A DNA stretch of 64,000 bases from Limnohabitans sp. 2KL-27 (GCF_001269345.1 NZ_CXOP01000002.1:682853-746852), one strand, 5' to 3'. Positions 10,785 to 19,858 are shown, counted from the stretch's first letter. The notes: generated by a model not told the origin, from the sequence alone. A program made the numbers and translations.

Positions 10785-12140
10785 ATGACACCCAACGTTC
10801 CGTCCCAGGTTACGCGCGCTCCCGCGCAGTCAGCGCCTTTGTGGCGTCTGTTGCAGGCCACAGCCGCTGCAGTGCAGGCGACCCGCCAGGGACGCTCCCT
10901 CACGGCACAGATTGAAAGTGTCTCGCAAGAGCTGCGACCTGGGGTGCAAGCCTTGAGCTTTCAGGTCCTCAGGCAGCTCGGTCGTGCCACGGCACTGCGT
11001 GAACAGTTGGCCGGCAAAGCACCTCCCCCAGCGGTGGATGCTTTGCTCTGCACGGCGCTGGCTTTGTGCTGGCGCGATGAAGAAGCGCCTTATCCTGTTC
11101 ACACCTTGGTGAATCAAGCGGTCGAAGCCGCGCGAAAGCAGAGAAATACCCAAGCCCAGAGCGGCTTCATCAACGCCTGTTTGCGACGCTTTATGCGTGA
11201 ACGCGAAGCCTTGGTCCTGAAAACCGACAGCGACCTGCAAGCGCAATGGAACCATTCGCGCTGGTGGGTGGAACGATTGCAAGCAGATCACCCCTTGCAC
11301 TGGCAGCAGATCTTGACGCAGGCACAACAAGCCGCGCCCATGACGCTGCGGGTGAATGCCCGACACCACACCGTGGCGGGCTATCAGCAGCAACTTCAGG
11401 CGATAGGGCTGCAGGCCAAGGCGGTGGGCTCACAGGGCTTGCAATTGAACAAGGCGGTGCCCGTGAACCAGTTGCCGGGCTTTGCGGCCGGGCATGTCTC
11501 GGTGCAGGACGCAGCCGCTCAGGTGGCTGCGCCATTGTTGCTGCAGGGTTTGGATGCTGAAATGCCATGGCGCATCTTGGACGCCTGTGCGGCGCCGGGC
11601 GGCAAAACGGGCCATTTGCTGGAAATTTACCCTCAAGCTCAAGTCTTGGCGCTGGACGTGGATGAGGCCCGTTGCGAACGGATACATCAAAATTTGCAGC
11701 GTTTGGGGCTGACCGCGCAAGTCTTGGCGGCCGATGCCGGACAGCCTGCGTCTTGGTGGGATGGCATCCTGTTTGACGCGGTTTTGCTAGATGCGCCATG
11801 TACGGCTTCGGGCATTGTGCGCAGGCATCCGGATGTGCGTTGGCTTCGCCGTCCCACCGACAGCGCGCAATTGGCGCGCACACAGGCAGCGCTGCTCAAG
11901 GCACTTTGGCCCTTGGTCAAGCCCGGGGGGCGCTTGCTGTATTGCACGTGCTCGATTTTCAAATCAGAGGGCGACGAAACGGTGCAGGCGTTCCTTCAAC
12001 ACAACACAGACGCCTTAATGCAGCCCTCTCCAGGGCATTTGATACCCGGGCAGCCCCCGTTTGGCCTGCCATTCGAGGACAATCCACTGGGTGAACATGA
12101 CGGGTTTTATTACGCATTGCTGGAAAAGCGTCTGGGTTGA
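10785..12140 (+). CDS. rsmB: 16S rRNA (cytosine-967-C5)-methyltransferase RsmB
   Basis: The 451-aa protein has an N-terminal NusB-like helical domain (about 15-150) and a C-terminal SAM-dependent methyltransferase domain. DACAAPGGKTGHLLEI is the SAM-binding motif. LLDAPCTASGIVRRHPDVRW carries the PC motif cysteine, and LYCTCSIFKSEGDETV carries the catalytic TC cysteine. It would make m5C967 in 16S rRNA. ATG 10785 was preferred over an in-frame TTG 12 bp upstream; neither has a clear ribosome-binding site. The 3' end overlaps the next gene by 44 bp, suggesting translational coupling. Confidence 0.93.
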   Translation: MTPNVPSQVTRAPAQSAPLWRLLQATAAAVQATRQGRSLTAQIESVSQELRPGVQALSFQVLRQLGRATALREQLAGKAPPPAVDALLCTALALCWRDEEAPYPVHTLVNQAVEAARKQRNTQAQSGFINACLRRFMREREALVLKTDSDLQAQWNHSRWWVERLQADHPLHWQQILTQAQQAAPMTLRVNARHHTVAGYQQQLQAIGLQAKAVGSQGLQLNKAVPVNQLPGFAAGHVSVQDAAAQVAAPLLLQGLDAEMPWRILDACAAPGGKTGHLLEIYPQAQVLALDVDEARCERIHQNLQRLGLTAQVLAADAGQPASWWDGILFDAVLLDAPCTASGIVRRHPDVRWLRRPTDSAQLARTQAALLKALWPLVKPGGRLLYCTCSIFKSEGDETVQAFLQHNTDALMQPSPGHLIPGQPPFGLPFEDNPLGEHDGFYYALLEKRLG

Positions 12141-12735
12141 GCTCTGGCGCCGGGGTGGCTGGGTCCTGGGGGCCTGGCTGTTTGTCGTGTCCTCAGTCTG
12201 GGCTCAAACGGCCACGGCTGAGCTGACGGAGTTGCGTGCCGAGCGACGAGATGCGGGGCTTTACTTGACCGCCCAGCTCAAACTCGAACTGGGGCCGGTG
12301 GTTGAGGATGCTCTGGTCAAAGGCCTGGCCGTGCACTTTGTCGCCGAGGCCGAGGTCTTGCGAGACCGCTGGTATTGGTATGACCGCAAAGTGGGGGCTG
12401 CCACCCGTTATTACCGGCTTGCTTTTCAGCCACTGACACGCCGCTGGCGGCTGAATGTCTCCAATGAGCCGATTTCCGGCGCAGGCTTGGCAGGCAGCAT
12501 TTCACAAAATTTTGAAACCCTGTCCGAAGCATTGGATGTGATTCGTCGCCAATCCGGCTGGAAAGTGGCGGACATCACCGACCTGGATGTGGATGCACGC
12601 CAATACATGACTTACCGCTTCAAGCTGGACATTTCCCAGTTGCCACGCCCCTTCCAGATTGCTGCAGGCAATCAGAGTGAATGGAGTTTGTCTGTGGCGC
12701 GGCAGATGCGCCTGACAGCAGACATGGTGCGCTGA
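12097..12735 (+). CDS. DUF4390 domain protein, exported
   Basis: The 212-aa protein has an N-terminal hydrophobic segment ending SSVWAQT, a likely signal peptide or anchor (residues about 12-34). The rest is a beta-rich domain with RYYRLAFQPLTRRWRLNVSN and TYRFKLDISQLPRPFQIAAG, which matches what I know of DUF4390. The family has no assigned function but sits regularly between rsmB and an NtrY-type kinase in Burkholderiales, as here. It overlaps rsmB and ends 1 bp before the kinase ATG, so the three are probably one operon. The exact start is uncertain (GTG 12091 is possible). Confidence 0.75.
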   Translation: MTGFITHCWKSVWVELWRRGGWVLGAWLFVVSSVWAQTATAELTELRAERRDAGLYLTAQLKLELGPVVEDALVKGLAVHFVAEAEVLRDRWYWYDRKVGAATRYYRLAFQPLTRRWRLNVSNEPISGAGLAGSISQNFETLSEALDVIRRQSGWKVADITDLDVDARQYMTYRFKLDISQLPRPFQIAAGNQSEWSLSVARQMRLTADMVR

Positions 12736-12736
12736 G

Positions 12737-15034
12737 ATGGGGATCTCGATCAACCGGTCGGAAAAACAAGCTCTGCGGGCATCGCGTGCCAGTCGATGGC
12801 TGCTGGGCTTGGGCGCAGTGGCGATGGTGGTGATCGGTTTGGGCTTGTTGGTGTTGATGACCCAGGCCACCGGTAACCGTGAAAGTTACAACCAGAGTTA
12901 CGAATGGTTGACGCTGGTCAATGCCGTGGTGGCCGGTGGCTTGTTGATCACCATAGTTTGGGGTGCGGTCAAACTTCTTTTGCGACTCCGTCGTGGCCAA
13001 TTCGGCTCTCGTTTGCTGGTCAAGCTCGCTGGAATTTTTGCACTGGTGGGTGTGATTCCCGGCGTGCTGATCTACGTGGTGTCCTATCAGTTTGTCTCGC
13101 GTTCGATAGAAAGTTGGTTTGATGTGAAAGTGGAGGCGGCCTTGGTCGCTGGCCTGAATCTGGGCCGAGCAACACTCGACACATTGAGCACCGACTTGTC
13201 CAAGCAAGCGCGTGCTGCTGCAGCGCAATTGAGTGACGTCGCCGATGTGAGCGCCGGAATCGCCCTCGAGAAAATGCGGGAACAAATGGGCGTCAGTGAT
13301 GCAGTTCTCTGGACGGCCAGCGGGCGCATGGTGGCCAGCGCAGGGCAATCCCGATTCCAGATGCGGCCTGAACGCCCCCCCCTGCAGCAACTCAAGGATG
13401 CACGCCAAAAGGGCAGCGTCGAATGGGTTGAAGGTTTTGATGAGGCCATCCCCGGAGGTGACAAAGGCCGCATCAAGGTGTTGGTCTTGTTGCCCCAATC
13501 GGGCTTGGCATTTGACGAAGACAAGCGCCTACTGCAGGTGACGCAAGACCTGCCCCCGACGTTGGTGAACAACGCGCTGGAAGTGCAGTCGGCTTACCGT
13601 GAGTACCAAGAGCGCGCCCTGGCACGTGAAGGCTTGCGACGCATGTACATCGGCACGCTGACCCTGAGCTTGTTTTTGGCCGTGCTCGGGGCCATCTTGT
13701 TGGCCGTCGTTTTGGGTAACCAGTTGGCGCGACCGCTGCTCTTGCTGGCGCATGGCATGCGTCAGGTGGCCTCTGGCGATCTGACGCCCAAGATGGCTTT
13801 GCAAGGCAAGGATGAACTCGGAGGCTTGACCCGATCTTTCGCCGACATGACGCAACAGCTGCTGGATGCCCGAACGCATGAGCAACGGAGCCTGCTGCAG
13901 CTGGAGACGGCGCGGGGCAATTTGCAAACCATCCTCGACAACTTGACGGCCGGTGTCATGGTGCTGGATGCGCAAGGGGTGATCCAATCGGCCAATCCGG
14001 GTGCGACGCGCATTTTGCGGGTGCCCGTTGCAGCTCACCAAGGCTTGCCTTTGCCCAAGCTGCCTGGGCTGGAAAGTTTTGCGCAGGGCGTGGCTGAGCA
14101 GTTCGCCATGCTGCGCTTGGACAAAGAAGCACATGAGCTGGACCATTGGCAAAAATCCTTTGAGATCCACGCCACAGGCCAGGGCCTGAGCGAGACCGCA
14201 GTGACCTTGCTGGCCCGCGGCGCAGTCTTGCCCGACGGCATGCGTCTTTTGGTGTTTGACGACATATCCGAGATCGTGTCTGCAGAGCGCGCGCAAGCGT
14301 GGGGGGAGGTGGCCAGGCGCTTGGCCCATGAAATCAAGAATCCGCTCACCCCGATACAACTGTCTGCCGAGAGGCTCCAGCGCAAACTGATGGGCAAGCT
14401 CGATGCTTTAGACGATGCGGTGCTCCACAAATCGGTCAAAACCATCGTGGACCAGGTGGACGCCATGAAGCGGCTGGTCAATGAGTTTCGCGACTACGCT
14501 CGCTTGCCCTCGGCGGATCTGAAGCCTGTACAGCTCAACGCGCTGATTTCTGATTTGATGGTGCTGTATGCCAATGAGCCCAGCGACCAAGTTCCCCGTG
14601 CGCCCGTGATCACGGCGCTGGACCCGTCATGCCCACCGATCTTGGGTGACGAGCAGCAACTCAGACAAGTGATTCACAACCTGCTTCAAAACGCACAAGA
14701 CGCATGCGAGGTCAAAGGCGTGGTCCAGCAGGGCGCTCGTGTGGGTTTGCGCACCGAGTGGCATGCCTCGCGCAGTCGGGTCCGTTTGACCGTGACCGAT
14801 ACAGGCCCTGGTTTCGAGCCCAATATTCTCAAGCGTGCGTTTGAGCCCTATGTCACCACCAAGGCCAAAGGCACAGGTTTGGGCTTGGCGGTCGTGAAGA
14901 AAATTGCCGATGAGCACGCCGCCAAAATAGAGCTTAGCAATGTCATGCAGGATGGCGACATCAAAGGCGCGCAAGTCTCGCTATCATTCGCATTGGATTC
15001 CAAAGTGGGCAATACGCATCAGCCCTCTCATTGA
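12737..15034 (+). CDS. ntrY: NtrY-type sensor histidine kinase
   Basis: The 765-aa membrane kinase has N-terminal transmembrane segments (about 22-44, 60-82, 96-116), a sensor region and another membrane segment near 300-325 (LTLSLFLAVLGAILLAVVLG). A HAMP domain, a PAS domain (LQTILDNLTAGVMVLDAQGV, about 395-500) and the kinase core follow. The phosphorylated histidine is in RRLAHEIKNPLTPIQL. The ATPase motifs are HNLLQNAQDACE (N box), DTGPGFE (G1) and GTGLGLAVVKKI (G2). It overlaps the response-regulator region by a few bases and is surely its partner. The stimulus is unknown; the NtrY name rests on architecture and neighbours, not proof of nitrogen sensing. Confidence 0.88.
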   Translation: MGISINRSEKQALRASRASRWLLGLGAVAMVVIGLGLLVLMTQATGNRESYNQSYEWLTLVNAVVAGGLLITIVWGAVKLLLRLRRGQFGSRLLVKLAGIFALVGVIPGVLIYVVSYQFVSRSIESWFDVKVEAALVAGLNLGRATLDTLSTDLSKQARAAAAQLSDVADVSAGIALEKMREQMGVSDAVLWTASGRMVASAGQSRFQMRPERPPLQQLKDARQKGSVEWVEGFDEAIPGGDKGRIKVLVLLPQSGLAFDEDKRLLQVTQDLPPTLVNNALEVQSAYREYQERALAREGLRRMYIGTLTLSLFLAVLGAILLAVVLGNQLARPLLLLAHGMRQVASGDLTPKMALQGKDELGGLTRSFADMTQQLLDARTHEQRSLLQLETARGNLQTILDNLTAGVMVLDAQGVIQSANPGATRILRVPVAAHQGLPLPKLPGLESFAQGVAEQFAMLRLDKEAHELDHWQKSFEIHATGQGLSETAVTLLARGAVLPDGMRLLVFDDISEIVSAERAQAWGEVARRLAHEIKNPLTPIQLSAERLQRKLMGKLDALDDAVLHKSVKTIVDQVDAMKRLVNEFRDYARLPSADLKPVQLNALISDLMVLYANEPSDQVPRAPVITALDPSCPPILGDEQQLRQVIHNLLQNAQDACEVKGVVQQGARVGLRTEWHASRSRVRLTVTDTGPGFEPNILKRAFEPYVTTKAKGTGLGLAVVKKIADEHAAKIELSNVMQDGDIKGAQVSLSFALDSKVGNTHQPSH

Positions 15035-15054
15035 ACAGAGACAAGACAGACACT

Positions 15055-15714
15055 ATGGCAAATATTTTGGTGGTTGACGACGAGCTGGGCATCCGTGACC
15101 TGCTCTCAGAAATCTTGTTTGATGAGGGTCACCAAGTTGAACTTGCTGAAAATGCAGCCATGGCCCGTCAAGCGCGTTTGCAAATGCGTCCTGATCTGGT
15201 GCTGCTGGACATCTGGATGCCCGATACGGATGGCGTCAGCCTCTTGAAGGAGTGGGCCACAGCGGGCTTGTTGAACATGCCCGTCATCATGATGAGCGGA
15301 CATGCCACCATCGATACGGCAGTCGATGCCGTCAAAATTGGCGCACATGCTTTTTTGGAGAAGCCCATCACCTTGCAAAAACTGCTGACCGCAGTGGAGC
15401 AAGGGCTGACCCGTGACCAAGTCAAACAGGCGGTCGCTTCTGCGGCGGCCTCGCTGTCTGCCGGGTTGGGTTCTGCGGTCACACATGACGACGTCACCAG
15501 CGCTGTGCTGGCGGTGCAGCAAACCTTTGACCTTGACCGCCCATTGCGCGAGGCGCGCGATGCATTTGAGAAAGCTTACTTCGAGTTCCACCTTGCCCAT
15601 GAAGCAGGCTCGATGACCAAAGTGGCCGAAAAGACCGGTCTTGAGCGTACACACCTGTACAGGAAGCTCAAACAGCTGGGCGTTGACCTGTCCCGAAGCA
15701 AGCGGCCCATCTGA
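15055..15714 (+). CDS. Response regulator with receiver and Fis-type HTH, no AAA+ domain
   Basis: The 219-aa protein has a receiver domain with acidic pocket VVDDE, phospho-acceptor Asp52 in LVLLDIWMPD, switch residues MMSGHAT and the conserved Lys in LEKPI. A linker (about 125-165) is followed by a Fis-type helix-turn-helix (FEFHLAHEAGSMTKVAEKTG, then LERTHLYRKLKQLG). NtrX/NtrC proteins have a sigma54-activating AAA+ domain between these parts; here it is absent. ATG 15055 starts the conserved receiver; a TTG 24 bp upstream overlaps the kinase stop. It should be phosphorylated by the upstream kinase but cannot directly drive sigma54 open-complex formation. Confidence 0.9.
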   Translation: MANILVVDDELGIRDLLSEILFDEGHQVELAENAAMARQARLQMRPDLVLLDIWMPDTDGVSLLKEWATAGLLNMPVIMMSGHATIDTAVDAVKIGAHAFLEKPITLQKLLTAVEQGLTRDQVKQAVASAAASLSAGLGSAVTHDDVTSAVLAVQQTFDLDRPLREARDAFEKAYFEFHLAHEAGSMTKVAEKTGLERTHLYRKLKQLGVDLSRSKRPI

Positions 15715-15768
15715 TGGGTCGTATCCGAGTCTAAAAACCCTTGTTAGCTCTGCTAAAACTTACGCTTT

Positions 15769-15806
15769 GGGCTGGTAGCTCAGTTGGTAGAGCAGCGGAT
15801 TGAAAA
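15769..15806 (+). pseudogene. Truncated tRNA-Phe: 5' half only, ends in the anticodon loop
   Basis: GGGCTGG (acceptor 5' strand, 15769-15775), TA, D-arm GCTC..GAGC and the anticodon 5' stem GCGGA with loop TTGAAAA are present, then the sequence stops resembling tRNA. Bases 15774-15806 are identical (33/33) to 18671-18703 of the intact tRNA-Phe. There is no 3' half here, so this copy cannot be functional. It is best read as the host-side stump left by a site-specific integration in the anticodon loop. Confidence 0.85.
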
Positions 15807-16202
15807 AGTTCGCCCGGCGCTAGAACTTCAGCATTAATGGCGCCTGCAAGTTGGGTGCAAAACGGTGCGGCACACTCTGTGCTGACAGTGCAAAATCCCC
15901 CCATCTAAAGTTATTCAAAGAAGTTCAAAACTGCTCTGCAGGCAGCTGCTTGGCTGTTCCTTGGCGTAGGGCTTCAGCTAGCGCAGCCCCCAGCTTTCCC
16001 CAACGCCCTGCAAAGCTTTTCAAGCCCTACGGCACGCTTCTAGCCCAGCGGGTAGCATTGAGTGCTGTGCGGAGGAAACAGCGCTCGCATGGCTTATTTT
16101 TCCTCTTCAGATAACCTGTCATCAAAAGAGTCTCCAAAAAAGTTACGCTCAAGAAATAGTTGCGTGAAAAATCTCGATTCAAATAAAAAGGAAAAGGCGG
16201 CG
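15807..16202. other. Left end of the island, no gene recognised
   Basis: About 400 bp between the tRNA stump and the first hydrolase. An 87-codon open frame (15851-16114, plus) gives a composition-driven peptide with no recognisable motif and no ribosome-binding site. The last 60 bp are A-rich and end in the AAGGAAAAGG Shine-Dalgarno of the hydrolase gene. I see no integrase homology in this part. Confidence 0.5.
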
Positions 16203-17210
16203 ATGAACATGACCATCTGCAAAAAAAAACTGTTTGAACTTTGCCGATCGTTGTTGCTTTTTACCGCATTCGCTCCTTTGATGGCGTTAGCGCAGACTCC
16301 CGAAAAAATCATCATCAAGAGCCATACACCTCAAGACTATGCAGACATTCTGAGTGGGCGCTACAAACAGGCACCAGTTGAGATTTCAGGGTTTTTGGCA
16401 TTGCCGGTTGGTCAGGGCAAGTTTCCCGCAGTTGTCATTGTTCCGGGCAGTGGCGGTTATCAGCAATGGATGCAAGACGGTGTTGCTAAAAGATTAAACG
16501 AAGCAGGTATTGCCACACTCATCATTGATAGTTTCAGTGCTAGGGGCATCGGCGAAACAGCGACAAATCAAGCAACAGTCCCGATGGCGGCTTCAGTGAT
16601 AGACGGATTTGCAGCATTGCAAGCGCTGTCTAAACGACCTGAAATCGATGCCAGTAAAGTTGGAGTCACCGGTTTTTCACGAGGCGGTGTTGTCGCGATG
16701 TTCACTCAGGATCGAAGACTGGTCCAAGCAATGGAACAGCCAGAACTAGAGTTTGCGGCGCATTTGCCCTTTTATCCTGGTTGTGCAACAACATTTGACA
16801 AGCCTATCCCCACATCAGCGCCATCTTTGTTTTTCATGGGAGAAAAGGATGACTACACTCCGGCCGCTCAGTGCATTACCTACGTTGAGCGCCTTAAGTC
16901 GGGAGGGGCCAAAGTGGATTTAAAAATCTACCCCGGGGCTTATCACGGTTGGATATCGGATGCAAAACAGGTTGTCTATTTGCCGCGTGTTCAAGTCTTT
17001 TCCAAATGTGACATGAGAATCGACGATGCGGGCGTCATTCGTGAGTTGGGCTCAGGTGCCAATACGCTACAGGGCTGGAGTGCATTCGTTGCCAAAGTAT
17101 GGAAGGCTTGTGGAAAATCTGGTGCCAACTATGGTGCAAATGAGAATGCAAAACAAACATCACTTTTCGACATGGTGAGTTTTTTCAGTTTGACACTTTT
17201 GCGACGCTGA
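16203..17210 (+). CDS. Secreted dienelactone-hydrolase-family alpha/beta hydrolase
   Basis: The 335-aa protein has a signal peptide (KKKLFELCRSLLLFTAFAPL, cleavage likely after ALAQ) and a dienelactone-hydrolase-type fold. The nucleophile elbow is GVTGFSRGG (serine), the acid is probably in GEKDDYTPAA and the histidine in AYHGW. The substrate is unknown; it would act in the periplasm or outside the cell. ATG 16203 is preferred because AAGGAAAAGG ends 4 bp upstream and the signal peptide begins there; an open frame runs further upstream. It converges on a second hydrolase of the same family 69 bp away. Base composition is AT-richer than in neighbouring core genes, suggesting transfer with the island. 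Confidence 0.8.
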   Translation: MNMTICKKKLFELCRSLLLFTAFAPLMALAQTPEKIIIKSHTPQDYADILSGRYKQAPVEISGFLALPVGQGKFPAVVIVPGSGGYQQWMQDGVAKRLNEAGIATLIIDSFSARGIGETATNQATVPMAASVIDGFAALQALSKRPEIDASKVGVTGFSRGGVVAMFTQDRRLVQAMEQPELEFAAHLPFYPGCATTFDKPIPTSAPSLFFMGEKDDYTPAAQCITYVERLKSGGAKVDLKIYPGAYHGWISDAKQVVYLPRVQVFSKCDMRIDDAGVIRELGSGANTLQGWSAFVAKVWKACGKSGANYGANENAKQTSLFDMVSFFSLTLLRR

Positions 17211-17279
17211 AATTTGTATTTGAAAGCTAATAAAAGTTCTCCACATATAAATACAAAACTACCCGGTTGAAATGAGGAG

Positions 17280-18143
17280 TTATTTTTCTAGAATTTCTAG
17301 AATTTTTAGCTTAACTGAGTTGGTAACTTCTTTGTTGTATTCAATTGTGACGTTGCAGCGAGTCATTTTGCAACCTAATGGTTCAATTCGAGTTTGAGCG
17401 TCTCTAATTTCCGATCTATCCCATCCGTGAGTCGCCTTCGGATAACTGATTTCACTAGTTACCTTCCTTTGTTCTGCGTCTAAAATTGAAGCTATAAAAC
17501 CTTTGCAAGGCTCCTGCATACGATTATCATAGTCATCCAAGCCACCCGTAAATATAGTAATTGGAATTTTGGCCCACGTTTCATGGAACCCATCTACAAA
17601 GCCAAATCCTCGCATTCTTTCAATAAGGGCCGGTCTTCTCTTAATCAAATCCTCGTGAAAGAAGCAGGTGGGATAAAGAGGAATGATGTTTTTAATTGGT
17701 GGAGCTTCCTTTCCATACTGTTCCTGTGCCCAGCGTGTGCCAGCATAAATTGAGAGCGATGCCCCCCAAGATAATCCAATAACGGAAATTTTTGTTGCGT
17801 CAACATCCTCTCTTTTACCCAAATATTTTAATGTTGAGAATAATTGAGATAAGTGGACAAGGGGGTTGTCTGGGGTTGTGTCAAACATGCGAGGTTCGAC
17901 GCTAATGATGTTGTTTTTTTCGAAAAGTTCAGCATATTGATTGGTTGTACCCACCTTCCAACCACCTCTGTGGTGAAGTAATATAACCGCACCTTTTTTG
18001 CCTGGGCTCTTTGGCGTGGTAATAATCGACTCGAATTGACGTTCAATATTCTTTGTATCAAGATACTTTAAATTTATCAAATCTTGAGCGTAAGCGGTCG
18101 ATGTTAGTAAATGGGCTAGAAAAAACACAAACATGAATTTCAT
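17280..18143 (-). CDS. Second secreted dienelactone-hydrolase-family protein
   Basis: The 287-aa protein starts with a clear signal peptide (MKFMFVFFLAHLLTSTAYAQ). The catalytic triad is visible as GLSWGAS (serine elbow), TGGLDDYDN (acid) and ATHGWD (histidine). It has the same overall layout as the convergent neighbour, including Cys residues in PLYPTCFF and an acidic loop before the histidine, but clear identity is limited, so the two are diverged paralogues or separately acquired relatives. It is noticeably AT-rich. The substrate is not predictable. Confidence 0.78.
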   Translation of the reverse strand: MKFMFVFFLAHLLTSTAYAQDLINLKYLDTKNIERQFESIITTPKSPGKKGAVILLHHRGGWKVGTTNQYAELFEKNNIISVEPRMFDTTPDNPLVHLSQLFSTLKYLGKREDVDATKISVIGLSWGASLSIYAGTRWAQEQYGKEAPPIKNIIPLYPTCFFHEDLIKRRPALIERMRGFGFVDGFHETWAKIPITIFTGGLDDYDNRMQEPCKGFIASILDAEQRKVTSEISYPKATHGWDRSEIRDAQTRIEPLGCKMTRCNVTIEYNKEVTNSVKLKILEILEK

Positions 18144-18313
18144 AAAATTTCTTTCTATTTTCCAAGCTGTTTTACGTCTTATTAAAAAATAGCGAACACA
18201 TCTACTTGCTTTTTAACTTACCGCCAACACCCTGTGGTTAGTTATATTGGCAGCATTTGAAATGTTAAGTGTTGGTCTACAGTTCAGCAAGCTTCTTACC
18301 TGCTCGGTTACTC
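18144..18313. other. AT-rich spacer in the island, no gene
   Basis: This is the upstream region of the minus-strand hydrolase. It is AT-rich, with stretches such as TTATTAAAAAATAG, and probably carries that gene's promoter. No convincing open frame or repeat is seen. Confidence 0.4.
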
Positions 18314-18427
18314 TTAGGCGAGTCGCTCAGCAGCCATCGGTGCGGTGAGCTTGCTGTAATGCCGCACAAACATGAGCACACTCGTTCCTATCTGACGAGC
18401 TAAGGTATGAATATCTGTACCAGCCAG
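18314..18427 (-). pseudogene. Tyrosine recombinase (phage-type integrase), C-terminal remnant
   Basis: Read on the minus strand, the last 37 codons before a stop give LAGTDIHTLARQIGTSVLMF then VRHYSKLTAPMAAERLA. This is the characteristic end of a phage-type tyrosine integrase: the G-D-I-x-x-L-A-x-x-x-G-T-S helix, the HYSKL segment with the active-site tyrosine, and a short C-terminal helix. The frame stays open for 69 more codons upstream (to 18634), but those residues do not resemble an integrase, so the rest has been deleted or replaced. Position next to the intact tRNA-Phe is what is expected for the enzyme that used this attachment site. Confidence 0.72.
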
Positions 18428-18665
18428 CTGCTCTATAGTTTCGCATTTTTGATGTGGCCGTTCACTATCGCAGCTGCACCCACCCCGTACAACCTCAAGC
18501 CGTGCGCACATCCGCACCCTCGCACAGTGCTCAAAAGTTTGCAATGCCTGTACAAAGACTCTGACAGAGCAAAAACCCAGCCCAGTTAGGGTAACCCGGT
18601 GACGCGCTTTTTGGGACGCAGCAGGAATACTCACGGAAAAGTACTGTTACAATCATTGGCTTACC

Positions 18666-18741
<76 letters not shown>

Positions 18742-18745
18742 GTTC

Positions 18746-18778
18746 ACACCGCAAGTACGCAAGTGCTTGCGGTGTTTT
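18746..18778 (+). terminator. tRNA-Phe terminator
   Basis: ACACCGCAAG (18746-18755) pairs with CTTGCGGTGT (18766-18775) around a 10-nt loop, followed by TTT. It begins 5 nt after the CCA end. Confidence 0.85.
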
Positions 18779-18915
18779 ACTTTGTGGCGAGTGGGCGAGC
18801 ACAGGGGAGTAAATGCCCAATGGGTTTCGCCGTCCCAAGGGATCCACAACCGCAACCGCAGGTCTTCTGAGCGCAGGGCCTCAAATTATCTTTGCGTGTG
18901 GTTTGAAGTTTGGAC

Positions 18916-19839
18916 TCATGCGTCATGCAGCATGCCGTCATGCACTTCCAAGGCTCCGCTGCGCTCCAGCTCGGCCAGCATCATGTCCAGCCAAGTCTGC
19001 ACGTCGAGGTCGAGGCCAAATCGGCGGTGCAGATCGATCATGTAGGGCACCTGAAGGGCCCATTCACAGAACTCGGCTTTGGAAATGCGCCCCCATTCGA
19101 GCAGTTTGAACTTGAGCAGGACTTTGGTGCCATAACGGGCATGGCGTTCGGGATTTTGCGCAAAGCTTTCAAGCTTGCTGCGGGCCAGTGCCAAGGCAGG
19201 CGCGACTTCGGTGAAGACGGCGCCATGCCCTGGGATGACGATGGCTGGCTGGAGTCGCTCGATCAGGTCCAGGGTTTGGCCGACTTCGTCAAAAGCATCC
19301 ACGCCTTCCAACTCGGGAAATACCACGCCAAAACCGTTTTGCCAAAGGGCGTCGGCCGACATCAGCAAACGGTGTTCCGGCGCGAACAAAATGACCGAGT
19401 GGGGGTCGTGTCCGGGGGCAGCGTGGACTTCCCATGCCATGTTCGCCCAGCGGTGGCTGCTGCCAGGCACGAGCAGGCCGTTGAACTTGAAGGGCGGGCA
19501 GTTCTGTCCCGTGGGCTTGTAACTGAGCGCGTCTTCGCGCCAGGCTTGAACATCAGGTGCCAAGCCGGGCGGTATCCAGGTGTGCAAGGCTGGATAGCGT
19601 GCCTGCAGGGCCTGGTTACCACCGCAGTGGTCGCTGTGCAGGTGTGTGTTGGCCAGTTGGTCCAGCGCACGGCCCTGAAGGGCGTTTTCAAGCAAGGTCA
19701 GCGTTTGGGCATGGTGGGTGACGTAGCCGCTGTCGACCAGTGTGGCGTTGGCTGCATCGCACAGCAGGACGTTGTTGGCCGACAGCCAGCCGCGCTCAAA
19801 TACGGTCACGCCCGCAGGCAAGTTGATGGAAGGGGTCAT
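18916..19839 (-). CDS. MBL-fold metallo-hydrolase
   Basis: The 307-aa protein has the metallo-beta-lactamase fold. The zinc motif is THLHSDHCGG; further metal ligands are H in AAPGHDPHS, D in LMSADALW and H in VIPGHG. A helical C-terminal extension follows, typical of the group that includes glyoxalase-II-like and lactonase-like enzymes; substrate unknown. ATG at 19839 (MTPSINLPAGVTVF) is preferred over a start 81 bp upstream that would overlap the fadD end. It lies 19 bp after fadD on the same strand, so it is probably co-transcribed with it and may act on an acyl-derived ester. Confidence 0.85.
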   Translation of the reverse strand: MTPSINLPAGVTVFERGWLSANNVLLCDAANATLVDSGYVTHHAQTLTLLENALQGRALDQLANTHLHSDHCGGNQALQARYPALHTWIPPGLAPDVQAWREDALSYKPTGQNCPPFKFNGLLVPGSSHRWANMAWEVHAAPGHDPHSVILFAPEHRLLMSADALWQNGFGVVFPELEGVDAFDEVGQTLDLIERLQPAIVIPGHGAVFTEVAPALALARSKLESFAQNPERHARYGTKVLLKFKLLEWGRISKAEFCEWALQVPYMIDLHRRFGLDLDVQTWLDMMLAELERSGALEVHDGMLHDA

Positions 19840-19858
19840 GCGATCTGGCGTGGACAGT

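Noticed and set aside
15851..16114. An 87-codon open frame at the left end of the island
   Set aside because: No ribosome-binding site, no recognisable motif and a composition expected by chance.
17280..17305. TTCTAGAA repeats at the end of the island hydrolase
   Set aside because: They fall in codons for a repeated Ile-Leu-Glu tail and are too short to call a regulatory repeat.
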